64,000 nucleotides of DNA, from the NCBI GenBank assembly GCA_027452245.1, contig DAIDGW010000220.1, forward strand, positions 1-64,000, given 5' to 3'. The position numbers and the translations under genes are program-made. Position 1 is the first letter of the stretch; the number at the start of each line of letters is the position of its first letter. This stretch comes from Acidobacteriaceae bacterium (lineage in GTDB: Bacteria; Acidobacteriota; Terriglobia; Terriglobales; Acidobacteriaceae). Shown piece by piece: positions 27,360 through 36,231 of this stretch. The notes below the pieces were generated by a model. It ran no database searches. It had not been told where the DNA came from and saw only the letters and a list, made by a program, of their open reading frames with translations.

Positions 27360-27410
27360 AGAGCGGTCAAATACCGCAAGCCTGCTTACGAGGAATGAAG
27401 GGCAAAGGTA

Positions 27411-27778
27411 TGGTGGAGGCGGCGGGAGTCGAACCCGCGTCCGAAAATGTCACTGGTCAAGAGACTACATGCTTAGTCCAGTTCGTGCCGTGGGCCATTA
27501 CCCCACAACGTTCGCGCCTGCCGCTCAGAACGGACAAGAAACGGAAGTCGCTAGCCTGTGATCTTAGCCTCTCGTCCCAGACGTAGACGCGAAGAGCAGC
27601 CCACTGTGCGACGTCCTTCGAAGGCCCATGGGCGAAGCCTCCGGGGACGGCTACTTAAAAATTAAGCAGCGTATGCCATTTGAGGTGTGGCATTTCTAGT
27701 TTTGCACGCGATTACGGGTGTGTGCACCCCGGCATGCCTCTTGGCCGCAAGCATCTCCGTCGAAGCCGTGACGCCCCC
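27411..27778 (-). ncRNA. ssrA: tmRNA
   Basis: 5' end GGGGGCGTCACGGCTTCGAC and 3' end with GCGGG-TTCGACT-CCCGC T-arm and CGCCTCC-ACCA; the first seven bases pair with CGCCTCC (one G-U). The tag frame runs from the resume codon GCG at 27709 (preceded by TAATC) to TAA at 27662 and encodes ACKTRNATPQMAYAA, 15 residues ending in a typical hydrophobic Ala-Ala degradation signal. It rescues stalled ribosomes with SmpB. The tagged proteins would go to ClpXP and Lon, both encoded in this window. Confidence 0.96.
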
Positions 27779-27943
27779 ACTGGTGGGATTGGCCATTCAA
27801 AGATCCACTTCCAATCTAGGGTTCGCCGGATAGGAAGTCAATCTGTTAGATGTTCTGTGAGAAGCACACGGTTCCGTCGGGAAAGCTGCACCCTTAGGCA
27901 GGATCAATGGACGTTATATCAAGGGATCGATCCATATGGAAAG

Positions 27944-27988
27944 CATGCATTGGTGTGAATTGACATGCATTGCATGCTATGCAAGAAT
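27944..27988 (+). promoter_or_regulatory. Promoter and operator-like repeats of the PIN pair
   Basis: TTGACA (27960-27965) and AAGAAT (27983-27988) are 17 bases apart. The direct repeat CATGCATTG occurs at 27944-27952 and 27964-27972, 20 bases apart, on and just upstream of the -35 box, followed by a palindromic CATGCTATGCA. This suggests self-repression by the antitoxin or complex. Confidence 0.5.
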
Positions 27989-28007
27989 TATAGCTCTGGA
28001 GAGAACT

Positions 28008-28418
28008 ATGAGCCCTACCCTAAAAGTCTCGGATCTGGTTAGAGAGCAGGCGAGCCGAAGCTATGTGCAGGCGGCGCGACGCAAGGGAGTGGCGAGGTTT
28101 TCTATCAATGTAGGTGATGTCCACCGCGAATCGAAGCTGCAGAATCGGGTGCCCTTGGTTTGCATGGCACTGAAGTCGGGGAAATTCCTGGACAGCAACG
28201 GAGTGCGGCTAGTCTCACAAACTGGCCCGCAATCCGGTCTGAGCACGACCGTGACCTACACTTATGAATTCCTGGACGCTCCGCATGCAGATGTAAGTCA
28301 GGATGCGTGGAGCCGATTGCGCGGTGCTCTCAAAGATGTGTTCCATGAATTGGGAGGCGGCGAGAGCTACCTGCGGGAAGAGCGTGAACATTTCCAGGGT
28401 CCGGGTGGCCAGCAATGA
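28008..28418 (+). CDS. Putative antitoxin partner of PIN-domain protein
   Basis: 136 residues from the ATG at 28008 (GGAGAGAACT upstream). The frame opens earlier at 27936, inside the promoter repeats. A short basic N-terminal helix precedes a compact domain with VGDVHRESKLQNRVPLVCMA, GKFLDSNGVRLVS and GLSTTVTYTYEF. This domain is one I associate with PIN neighbours and small conserved archaeal/bacterial hypotheticals, not with a standard antitoxin fold. Its stop overlaps the toxin ATG as ATGA. The role as antitoxin and DNA binder is inferred from context. Confidence 0.7.
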   Translation: MSPTLKVSDLVREQASRSYVQAARRKGVARFSINVGDVHRESKLQNRVPLVCMALKSGKFLDSNGVRLVSQTGPQSGLSTTVTYTYEFLDAPHADVSQDAWSRLRGALKDVFHELGGGESYLREEREHFQGPGGQQ

Positions 28419-28840
28419 GCCGCATTTACTGGGACACCATGCTATTCATTTACTGGCTGGAAGACAGTCCTCAGTTCGCAAAGAGGGTTGGTACGATCCG
28501 CTCGCGAATGGGGGAGCGCAACGATCAACTGATCACAAGTTGTTTCACGATGGGAGAACTGCTGGCTGGCGTCTATCGAAAAGGTGCCAGCGAACAAGCG
28601 CAGAGCATCCGGAAGGAACTGGAGCGAGCGGTTTCCGAACTGGTTCCGTTTACGGCGGAGACCGCCGATTTATATGCGCAAATCCGTGGGAGGATGGGGG
28701 TTCCCCCCGCCGATGCGATTCAACTCGCGTCGGCTGCATGGGCAAAGGCGGATCTGTTTTTGACGAATGACAAGAACCTCATCGGTAAGATTGTTCCTGG
28801 AATCCAGTTCGTTGCCGGACTCGATTCAAACCTGTTCTGA
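28415..28840 (+). CDS. PIN-domain ribonuclease toxin (VapC-like)
   Basis: 141 residues, one PIN domain. Acidic metal-site residues Asp7 (IYWDTML), Glu48 (FTMGELLAG), Asp100 (PPADAIQLA) and Asp119 (LTNDKN) are all present, so the nuclease should be active. Overlaps the upstream gene by four bases. VapC-type enzymes cleave tRNA or rRNA. Located just past the 5' end of tmRNA. Confidence 0.88.
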   Translation: MSRIYWDTMLFIYWLEDSPQFAKRVGTIRSRMGERNDQLITSCFTMGELLAGVYRKGASEQAQSIRKELERAVSELVPFTAETADLYAQIRGRMGVPPADAIQLASAAWAKADLFLTNDKNLIGKIVPGIQFVAGLDSNLF

Positions 28841-29012
28841 ACCGCCGGTTGTCCTCTGCTGGACGATCAACCCGAGTTCTATTCGACAGTGAAAGGCAGG
28901 CAGGCTGGCTGCATGGTTGTGCGTTGCTATTATGTTGCATCGCCGCGCATCCAACCGCATCTGATTTGGAGCGCGCCGAAATGCTTATTCCTATGACTTC
29001 GACCCGAAAAAC

Positions 29013-30665
29013 GTGGTGCAATTCGATCGCGGCGGAGCCGTGCCGGTGAAGGCTCATTGTCTGCCATTCGCGCAAATCCCGCACCAGACGCGGCTTTTTC
29101 TGGACTATCTCGCGCATGCGCCTTCGGTTCAATCCTTTTATCCTCGTTCGCCAAGCATTTCTGAGTGGTTGCAGCAGGAAGCTTCGACGCTCCCCTATGA
29201 AGATTCGCGTCGTCAGCGAGTCGCGGAAATCCTCCAACGTCAGAGCGACGCTTGCAACGCCTCGCCGAAGATTCGCGAGAACATTGCCCGGTTTCGCAAG
29301 GGAGCCGTGGCCGTGGTCACCGGCCAGCAAGTCGGACTATTCGGCGGCCCGACGTTTTCGCTATATAAGGCACTGACCGCCGTCAAACTCGCAGAGCAGG
29401 CGACGCAAACGGGTATCGACACCGTTCCAGTCTTTTGGCTGGCTTCCTACGATCACGATCTCGCGGAAGTGAATCACGTCGCGCTGCCTTCGGCGGAAGG
29501 TACCTTGAAGACGCTTTCGACCCCGAGCCAGGGCATTGTGGGAGCGCCTGTCAGTACAGTGAGGCTCGGCGAAGAAATTTTGCCAGTGCTGGAGGAAGCG
29601 GCCGGATTGCTGGGAGAGTCGGAAATTACGGCGATCCTGCGCGATTCTTACAAACCCGGCGAGACGCTAAGCACCGCATTTGCGCGTTTCTACTGTCACC
29701 TGCTCGCCGACTGGGGAGTGATTCTGCTCGATGCCTCTGATCCGGAACTTCATCGGATTGCGCAGCCGGTTTATCAGGCAGCGGTAGAACAAGCGGGTGA
29801 GTTGGCGGAGAAACTTGTGGCGCGCGGAGAGCAACTCGAATCCGCCGGGTATCACCAGCAAGTGAAAGTCACGGCTTCGTCAGTGCTCCTGTTCACCCTG
29901 CAAAAGGAAGCGCGGACGGCGATACAGCGTGCGTCTTACGGGAAGTTTGTAATCGGGGCGGAGGGCAGCGCGGAAACGATCCCGGAGAGCGAACTGCTGG
30001 CTCGCATAGCAAGTCATCCAGAACAGTTCAGTCCCAATGTTCTTTTGCGGCCGGTGATTGAGGACTATTTGCTGCCCACTCTGGCGTACACGGGGGGAGC
30101 CGCGGAGGTGGCCTACTTCGGGCAGGCAGCGGTGGTTTACGAAGCGTTGCTGGGGCGAGTTACGCCGATCGTCCCTCGCTTCTCTGCGACCCTGGTCGAA
30201 CCGAAGGCGCAGCGCTTGCTCGAACGTTACGCCATCACGGTACCAGAGATATTCGAAGCTCCGGAAAAGCTTAAGCAGCAACTTGCCGCCAAAAGCTTGC
30301 CGCAGGGATTGCAAGCGGCCTTCGAGCAAGCCGACATTTCTTTCGCTACGCATATCGCCAGGATCCAGGAAGAATTGGCTAAGCTCGACCGCACGCTGGT
30401 CGATGCCGCGCAAACGGCCGCGTCCAAGATGCAGCATCAGATGGAAAAACTGCGAACGCAGGCCGCACGCGCCGAGGGGCAAAAAGAAGAAGTGATCGCC
30501 CGGCACGCCGAGACTCTGAGCCATGCGCTCTATCCAGGCAAAGGCCTGCAGGAACGTGGAATCGGGGGCATTTATTTCCTGGCGAAATACGGCTTGGAAC
30601 TGCTGACGCAGATTTATTCCGCTATGAACAGTGATTGCCACGACCACCAGATCGTGGAACTGTAA
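29013..30665 (+). CDS. bshC: Bacillithiol biosynthesis cysteine-adding enzyme
   Basis: 550 residues, family length. N-terminal CLPFAQIPHQTRLFLDY, then the nucleotide-binding-like core VVTGQQVGLFGGPTFSLYKALT, FWLASYDHDLAEVNH, and the terminal coiled-coil (about residues 440-500) of BshC. It adds cysteine to glucosaminyl-malate as the last step of bacillithiol synthesis. Start is GTG at 29013 (a second GTG follows at once). bshA and bshB are not in the window. Confidence 0.95.
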   Translation: MVQFDRGGAVPVKAHCLPFAQIPHQTRLFLDYLAHAPSVQSFYPRSPSISEWLQQEASTLPYEDSRRQRVAEILQRQSDACNASPKIRENIARFRKGAVAVVTGQQVGLFGGPTFSLYKALTAVKLAEQATQTGIDTVPVFWLASYDHDLAEVNHVALPSAEGTLKTLSTPSQGIVGAPVSTVRLGEEILPVLEEAAGLLGESEITAILRDSYKPGETLSTAFARFYCHLLADWGVILLDASDPELHRIAQPVYQAAVEQAGELAEKLVARGEQLESAGYHQQVKVTASSVLLFTLQKEARTAIQRASYGKFVIGAEGSAETIPESELLARIASHPEQFSPNVLLRPVIEDYLLPTLAYTGGAAEVAYFGQAAVVYEALLGRVTPIVPRFSATLVEPKAQRLLERYAITVPEIFEAPEKLKQQLAAKSLPQGLQAAFEQADISFATHIARIQEELAKLDRTLVDAAQTAASKMQHQMEKLRTQAARAEGQKEEVIARHAETLSHALYPGKGLQERGIGGIYFLAKYGLELLTQIYSAMNSDCHDHQIVEL

Positions 30666-30673
30666 GGTCCCGC

Positions 30674-31303
30674 TTATTTGCTCTCGCTCACTGCAAGATA
30701 CGTTCCCAGGCCAATCATGATCGCGCCAGTTGCGGTCCGCTGGCGGCGACGGAATGTGGCGGACGACCGAATGCGGTTTCCGAGCGGCCCGGCCATGGCG
30801 ATCACAACAAGATCTGCGGTCGTGTTCAAGCTCACCGAAATTGTTCCCAGCACGATGAATTGCAGAAAGAGATGTCCAGCGCCGCGGTTCACGAACTGCG
30901 GAATAAAGGATAGAAAAAACAGTGCGGTCTTGGGATTGAGCACTTCAGTGGCAACTCCTTGCCACAGCGGATTCCGAGCGGGTGGTACGACCACGGATTC
31001 CTGTTTCTCCGGCTTGCGCGCATCGACGATCATGCGAATTCCCAGGACGCAGAGATAAGCCGCGCCGCAATACTTCACGGTTTCAAAAGCGATAGCCGAG
31101 CGGGCCAGTATCAGCGAGACGCCGAAGGCGGCGGCAAAGACGTGGACCATTCCTCCCAGGAATGTTCCTATCGCCGATAGAACGCCTTCGCGCTTTCCGC
31201 CGGCCAGGCTCCGAGCCAGCACGTAGAGCATTCCCGGTCCGGGAGCGATTGCGAGCAGCAGGGCCGCGGTGAGGAACAAATAGAGGCGAGCGGAATCAAA
31301 CAT
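30674..31303 (-). CDS. LysE/RhtB-family amino-acid exporter
   Basis: 209 residues with about six transmembrane helices and the LysE/RhtB signature region LAIAPGPGMLYVLARSLAGG (residues about 18-37). The second half has NPKTALFFLSFIPQFVN, also typical. Exports amino acids or homoserine lactone-like compounds; substrate unknown. Ends nine bases from the convergent bshC and starts 15 bases after the next gene on the same strand. Confidence 0.92.
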   Translation of the reverse strand: MFDSARLYLFLTAALLLAIAPGPGMLYVLARSLAGGKREGVLSAIGTFLGGMVHVFAAAFGVSLILARSAIAFETVKYCGAAYLCVLGIRMIVDARKPEKQESVVVPPARNPLWQGVATEVLNPKTALFFLSFIPQFVNRGAGHLFLQFIVLGTISVSLNTTADLVVIAMAGPLGNRIRSSATFRRRQRTATGAIMIGLGTYLAVSESK

Positions 31304-31318
31304 AATTGTTCTCGGGGG

Positions 31319-31984
31319 TCAGGCCTTCAGCCACTCTTCCAATTGCGTTAGCGATTCTACACGCGGGAGGCCGCGGTCGCGGTAGGCGCCTGAGACATCG
31401 AACAAGACCGCGTCCATGCCGGCGTTGCGGGCGCCCACGTAATCTACGGCATAGACATCGCCAACATACAAACTGTCGGCTGCGGCGGCTCTCATCTCGC
31501 GCAGAGCTGCGTCGAAGATGACCGGGTGAGGCTTCTCGTATCCCACAATACCGGAGTCGGTAATGCATTTGAAGCAGTCATGGATGCCGCATCGGTGGAG
31601 AACATCGGCGATTCTGCCGTCGGCATTGGAAATCACGGCCGTTTGATAGTTGCTACCGATACGCTGCAGTGCCTCGAACGTGCCCGGCAAAATCTGGTCC
31701 CAGTTAGCGGACTGGCGCGTGTTCGCTACGAGTGCTTCGCGTACCGGTTCGTTGATTGCGCCTTGCTGCTCGAGCAGGTGGGTGTGAAACATCCACCAGA
31801 AGCCGTGATCCACGAGTCCGTTGGTCACATCCTGGTCGAATTCTCTTTTGGTTCGACGCTCGAGTTCCTGCCATTGAGCAAGGGAAGGATGGTTCTCCTT
31901 CGGCAGCGGCTCCAGTATGCGTGCGCGGTTCGGGAACAACAGAGTATTGCCGACATCGAAGAAGATGAAGCGCCGTTTCGCCAT
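31319..31984 (-). CDS. HAD-superfamily hydrolase
   Basis: 221 residues. Motif I FFDVGNTLL (nucleophile Asp10; the usual second Asp is Gly, as in many HAD proteins), motif II ISNADG, motif III Lys in YEKPHP, motif IV VGDVYAVDYVGA. Helical C1-type cap. Small-molecule phosphatase or dehalogenase-like; substrate unknown. The LysE gene follows 15 bases downstream, so the two probably share a transcript. Confidence 0.9.
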   Translation of the reverse strand: MAKRRFIFFDVGNTLLFPNRARILEPLPKENHPSLAQWQELERRTKREFDQDVTNGLVDHGFWWMFHTHLLEQQGAINEPVREALVANTRQSANWDQILPGTFEALQRIGSNYQTAVISNADGRIADVLHRCGIHDCFKCITDSGIVGYEKPHPVIFDAALREMRAAAADSLYVGDVYAVDYVGARNAGMDAVLFDVSGAYRDRGLPRVESLTQLEEWLKA

Positions 31985-32293
31985 GCATCCATATTATCGG
32001 ACCATCATTATCGAAGCGTCGCCATCCATCGTCGCAAAGCCACGGAGGAGCCACGCGCCACAAACCTGTGGGGCTGCAAACTCTGCCCCAGGTTGCAAAA
32101 TCCCGTGATGTGCTTCCGGTCGTGACCGCACTCGCGAAAACAGGTAATATCTCTTCACTTAGGGCGTCGCCACCCGCGTGATGCGGGCTAAACAACCATG
32201 CTGCTGCATCCTGCCGCCGTGCTGTCTGCCGGACTTGCGTCCGCAACGCGAGCCGCCGCCGGCGTGTCACTCGCCTTTGGCTGCGAAACTGTA
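31985..32293. other. Intergenic region, no gene seen
   Basis: 309 bases between divergent genes. A short hairpin CCCGC-GTGAT-GCGGG lies at 32173-32187, followed by CTAAACAACC. A + strand frame open from 32198 continues into the next gene but its first part has no ribosome site. Confidence 0.35.
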
Positions 32294-32548
32294 ATGGCGG
32301 TCAGTATCATGTTTGAGTTCGACCATCGCGGCTCATCGGCGGATGTTTACAACATACTGTGGGCCGTAGTCTTCGGATTTGCCACCCTGAATATCCTGGG
32401 GCTGGCGGCCCGCCGGCTGGAACCGCGGCGTCGAGGGCTCAGCTTTGGCGAGATCCTCGCGGTCACCGTGGTCCTGCTCTCCATCTTCCTGCTGGGATGG
32501 GAAATGCTTGGCATTTTCCACATCTTTCCGATCAAACTTCGGCGGTGA
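32294..32548 (+). CDS. Small two-helix membrane protein
   Basis: 84 residues from the ATG at 32294 (32309 is an alternative). Hydrophobic helices at about residues 20-38 and 53-72, separated by a basic RRLEPRRRG loop. Resembles other small acidobacterial membrane orphans. No family recognised. Confidence 0.55.
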   Translation: MAVSIMFEFDHRGSSADVYNILWAVVFGFATLNILGLAARRLEPRRRGLSFGEILAVTVVLLSIFLLGWEMLGIFHIFPIKLRR

Positions 32549-32606
32549 TCGTCTTCAGAAATGCAGCACCTATCGGATGAGTAGCAGATGCGGTATGATT
32601 CGCTCA

Positions 32607-32927
32607 ATGCCGAAGCGTGCTACCCAGGAAGTTGCCAATTTTGATGTGACGTGTCCCTGCTGCGGGGCGGTGATGAAGGTCGATTCGGAGACACACGCCG
32701 TCATCGCGCACACGGCCCCGGTCAAACCGAAGATGTTCAACGACATCGAAGAAGCCGCGCGGGCTATGAAGGAGCAGGACAGCCGCCGGGAATCGATCTT
32801 CCGGCAGTCGGTGGAGGCTCAGAAGCATGCCTCCGACTTGCTGGAGAAAAAGTTTCAGGAAGCGCTCAAGAAGGCGAAAGAGTCTCCTGATACCGGCAAG
32901 CCGATCCGCGATTTCGATCTGGACTGA
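32607..32927 (+). CDS. Zinc-knuckle protein with coiled coil
   Basis: 106 residues. One CPCC pair near residue 16 with no second visible Cys pair, then a charged helical region (about residues 45-95) likely to form a coiled coil. ATG at 32607; 32595 is an in-frame alternative. TATGAT at 32594-32599 may be a -10 box, which would make the message short-leadered. Ends nine bases before the GDPD gene, so probably co-transcribed. Function unknown. Confidence 0.65.
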   Translation: MPKRATQEVANFDVTCPCCGAVMKVDSETHAVIAHTAPVKPKMFNDIEEAARAMKEQDSRRESIFRQSVEAQKHASDLLEKKFQEALKKAKESPDTGKPIRDFDLD

Positions 32928-32936
32928 TCACCGACA

Positions 32937-33596
32937 ATGAGCGCCAGACCGCTGCTTCTCGGACACCGCGGCGCCCGTGGTGTGCACTCCATTCCCGAAA
33001 ACACGTTCCCCTCGTTCGACCGCGCCCTCGCCGACGGCTGCGACGGATTCGAATTCGACGTGCGCCTCACAGCCGACCAGCAAGCCGTGATCTTCCACGA
33101 CCCCAAGTTTGGCAGGTTGGAAATCGCGAAGACTCCGGCGACCAACCTCGACGGATTGCCGGATTTCAGTTCCGTCCTTGAGAGATATTGCAGGCGGGCG
33201 TTCCTGGATATCGAGTTGAAAGTGCCGGGCTTGGAGAAGCTGACATTGGAGTTGCTGTGGAAGCATCCCCCGAGTGCGGGATATGTGGTGTCGTCCTTTT
33301 TGCCGGAGGTATTGCGGACGCTGCGCAAAGAGGATGAAGGGATTCTTCTCGGCTTGATCTGCGAAACTCGCCGGCAACTGGAGAAATGGCATGAACTGCC
33401 GGTCGAGTATGTGATTCCTCATTCCAGGCTGATCACGAAGGCAAGCGTAGAAAAATTAAGCGCGGCGGGAAAGAAAGTTGTCGCATGGACCGTTAACGAC
33501 GAAGACGAAATGATGCGATTTGCGGATATGGGAGTTGCAGGCATCATTTCGGATGAGACGGCGCTGCTGGTGCGCACTCTACGTAAGACTGGTTAG
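32937..33596 (+). CDS. Glycerophosphodiester phosphodiesterase
   Basis: 219 residues, GDPD TIM barrel. Active-site features LGHRGARG, PENT, EFDVRLT and FHDPKF (general acid/base histidines and the metal Glu-Asp pair) are intact. Hydrolyses glycerophosphodiesters to glycerol-3-phosphate and an alcohol. No signal peptide, so cytoplasmic (UgpQ type). Its last four bases overlap the end of the convergent glpD, whose product consumes the glycerol-3-phosphate. Confidence 0.95.
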   Translation: MSARPLLLGHRGARGVHSIPENTFPSFDRALADGCDGFEFDVRLTADQQAVIFHDPKFGRLEIAKTPATNLDGLPDFSSVLERYCRRAFLDIELKVPGLEKLTLELLWKHPPSAGYVVSSFLPEVLRTLRKEDEGILLGLICETRRQLEKWHELPVEYVIPHSRLITKASVEKLSAAGKKVVAWTVNDEDEMMRFADMGVAGIISDETALLVRTLRKTG

Positions 33597-35236
33597 TCTG
33601 CGGCGGCCTCAAAGGCGGCATCCTTCAACGTTGGTTTCCGGAGGAAGGCCAACCGCTCCATTTCAAAGGCTTCCAGATTCTCGCCCAGGGTTTGCTCGTT
33701 CCAGCCCATGACGGCTCCGATGCGGAGCGCAGCCTCCCGGCTGCAGGACTCGGACCAGCATGGGCCGAGGGCGACGGGCACGCGGCGAAGCAGCACATCT
33801 CCCAGACTAACGGCACATTCCCGGCGATAGGCTTCCATAGCCTCGGCAACCAGGTGCGAAGTATGCGGACAGATAGGGGCGCGCAATTGGGGGCTGGCCA
33901 GCGCCATTCTGGCGATTTCCATGGCGCGTTTTCCATGCCATTCCACCAGGCCACGCGCCGATTCTTCGCTGATCGATCCGGCGTGCGCGATCTCGAGCAC
34001 AGCCTGATCCAGCAGCGGGTCAAGCGCGACTCCCGGTCCGGCTGCCGTGGCCCGCGGCTCCGGCACGTCGATGCCAATCTCGCGCGCGCATTCCCGCGCG
34101 AGTGACGTAGCCGTGGTCAGTTTTCCACCAACGACGGAGATCATGCGCATGGCTCCATCATCGCGGTGGTCGTGCAGAATGTGGCGCCGAGTGATGTCGC
34201 TGAGCTGAGCTTTGGGCGAATACGGAAGCGGGCGAACTCCGGCGAAGGCGTATTTCACTTGTTCCGCCGAAATTTTTGCCTTCGGGAACACGCGCTTCAC
34301 CGACTGCAGCAAGTACTCGATTTCCTCGGGTGCGGGGGCTGTCTTACCGGGATCACCGGCGTCGGCAACTTCAGTTGTGCCGACCAGGATTTGATCATTC
34401 CAGGGAAGAACGAAAATGGGACGGCCGTCGGGTGCCTCGGAATAAAGTGCGTTGTTGGGCGCTCCCACAAAGCGGGGCAGGACAATGTGTGAGCCTCGAA
34501 CTCCTCCGACTAGAGGTTGAGCGGTGCGGATCGCCGAGCGCTGGCAAATGCGATCCGCCCATGGGCCGGTGCAATTCAGGATCCAGGCAGCATCTACATG
34601 AGCGTCCTTGCCGGTGATGCGATCACGCACCTGGAGGCCCCGGGCGCGTCCATGAGCCACATCGACGGCAAGCACCTCGGCATGGTTGCGAACAACCGCA
34701 CCCGCATCGATGGCTTCCGTCAGCCATTCCGCCACGAGGCGTTCAGGGAATTCGCATTGTGCATCCTCGTACCTGAAAATCGACCAACGATGTCCGGCAT
34801 CGAGAGCGCGTTCAACGCGCTTCAATTCCATTTCGGTCAGCGGAGCGGCGGACTTTCGTCCGGCGAAGCGCTCGTAGAGCCACAAGCCGGCCCGAACTTT
34901 CAGGGCGCTGCGCCGACTCTGTTCATTCAGCAAGATGAGGAAATTCAGCGGGTGAACGAGGTGGGAGCGTTCCCGCAACAAGCGTTCGCGCTCACGGAGG
35001 GATTCGCGAACCAGATCGATCTCGCCATGCTCGAGGTAGCGCAATCCACCATGGATGATGCGGGTGGAACGGCTGGTCGCGCCGGAAGCGAAGTCATTCT
35101 GCTCGATGAGCAGGGTACGTTTGCCAGCCAGCGCACATGCCCGTGCAATGGCGACCCCGTTGATTCCGCCGCCAATCACCGCGACATGGAAGGTTCCCCC
35201 TTCCAGCGACGGTCGAGTTGTCGAGGGTAAGGTCAT
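33593..35236 (-). CDS. glpD: Aerobic glycerol-3-phosphate dehydrogenase
   Basis: 547 residues. FAD Rossmann motif VIGGGINGVAIA near the N-terminus, DFASGATSRSTRIIHGGLRYLE, substrate-domain PYSPKAQLSD, and the C-terminal helical DAO_C domain. Oxidises glycerol-3-phosphate to dihydroxyacetone phosphate and passes electrons to quinone at the inner membrane. Convergent and overlapping with the GDPD gene. The start ATG has AGG only a few bases upstream. Confidence 0.95.
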   Translation of the reverse strand: MTLPSTTRPSLEGGTFHVAVIGGGINGVAIARACALAGKRTLLIEQNDFASGATSRSTRIIHGGLRYLEHGEIDLVRESLRERERLLRERSHLVHPLNFLILLNEQSRRSALKVRAGLWLYERFAGRKSAAPLTEMELKRVERALDAGHRWSIFRYEDAQCEFPERLVAEWLTEAIDAGAVVRNHAEVLAVDVAHGRARGLQVRDRITGKDAHVDAAWILNCTGPWADRICQRSAIRTAQPLVGGVRGSHIVLPRFVGAPNNALYSEAPDGRPIFVLPWNDQILVGTTEVADAGDPGKTAPAPEEIEYLLQSVKRVFPKAKISAEQVKYAFAGVRPLPYSPKAQLSDITRRHILHDHRDDGAMRMISVVGGKLTTATSLARECAREIGIDVPEPRATAAGPGVALDPLLDQAVLEIAHAGSISEESARGLVEWHGKRAMEIARMALASPQLRAPICPHTSHLVAEAMEAYRRECAVSLGDVLLRRVPVALGPCWSESCSREAALRIGAVMGWNEQTLGENLEAFEMERLAFLRKPTLKDAAFEAAAD

Positions 35237-35409
35237 ATTGCCTAGGCAGCAGTCAACACGGTACCTGCAAGGCGAATTAATCCATCTACGATTTTCAATT
35301 CAAGTTTGCGCCTAAGGTGCGATTTCCAGTAGATCACCTTAGTCCGCCGGGACATTGTCCTAAAATTGGACTTCGAGAGCTTCACGAATGCCTTTCGTAA
35401 CAGGGCAAA

Positions 35410-35434
35410 CCGGCTCTTGCTGTGCAAGAGCCGG
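35410..35434 (-). terminator. Rho-independent terminator after PfpI-like gene
   Basis: Perfect 11-bp stem CCGGCTCTTGC / GCAAGAGCCGG with a 3-base loop. On the minus strand it is followed by TTTG, so it ends the PfpI-family gene at 35460; the T-run is short. Confidence 0.75.
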
Positions 35435-35459
35435 AAGGAAGCCCAAGCCATGCATGGAC

Positions 35460-36035
35460 TTAGGCTGTCTTTCGCAATTCGTCCGAGGAGGTGCCAGCTT
35501 CGGCGAACAACGAGATCATCTCCTTGTTGAATACCGGAATGTCGTCCGGCTTGCGGCTGGTCACAAGGCCGTTGTCGTTGACGACGTCTCGATCCACCCA
35601 CTTGCCACCGGCATTTTTGATATCGGTTTTAAGCGAAGGCCAGGAGGTCAGCGTACGCCCCCGGACCGCGCCCGACTCGACAAGCATCCACGGACCGTGG
35701 CAGATCGCAGCGACGGGTTTACCATCGTCAAAGAAGCGCTTGACGAACGCGACGGCCTCCGGGTTCATACGCAGCCGGTCGGGGTTCATTACGCCGCCCG
35801 GAAGCAGAAGAGCGTCATAAGCCTCGGGCTGGGCCTCATCCAGGCGTACATCCACGGGAATCTCGTTGCCCCAGTCTTTCAGATTCCAGCCTTTCACCTT
35901 TCCCTGTGTGGGAGAGATGATATCTGTGCGGGCTCCGGCTTGGTCCAAAGCCTGGCGCGGCTCGGCCAGTTCTACTTGCTCGAATCCGTCAGCCACCAGA
36001 ATTGCAATTTTCATTCCGTCCAGTTCGTTTGCCAT
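35460..36035 (-). CDS. DJ-1/PfpI-family protein (class I amidotransferase-like)
   Basis: 191 residues. Nucleophile elbow AICHGPWMLVESG with the conserved Cys-His, acidic partner in LVADGFEQVEL, and YDALLLPGG. Members include Hsp31/YhbO/PfpI deglycases and stress proteins. Cytoplasmic. Monocistronic, with a terminator at 35410. Confidence 0.92.
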   Translation of the reverse strand: MANELDGMKIAILVADGFEQVELAEPRQALDQAGARTDIISPTQGKVKGWNLKDWGNEIPVDVRLDEAQPEAYDALLLPGGVMNPDRLRMNPEAVAFVKRFFDDGKPVAAICHGPWMLVESGAVRGRTLTSWPSLKTDIKNAGGKWVDRDVVNDNGLVTSRKPDDIPVFNKEMISLFAEAGTSSDELRKTA

Positions 36036-36231
36036 TTTTCGCTCCTATTGATAATTCGATTGAGGAAGACTTTCTCGTTCCGTTACATCGTGGCGTGAAA
36101 TTAGGATGCCCGAGACGCACTGCGCGGTTTATGGTTATCGCCACTCATGTGGCCGAAGGCTTGTCTTGAGACGACCTAAATGGGCTTCGCATTGCTCCCA
36201 CACGCGCAGTCATTTACAGTTGTTGGTTCCT

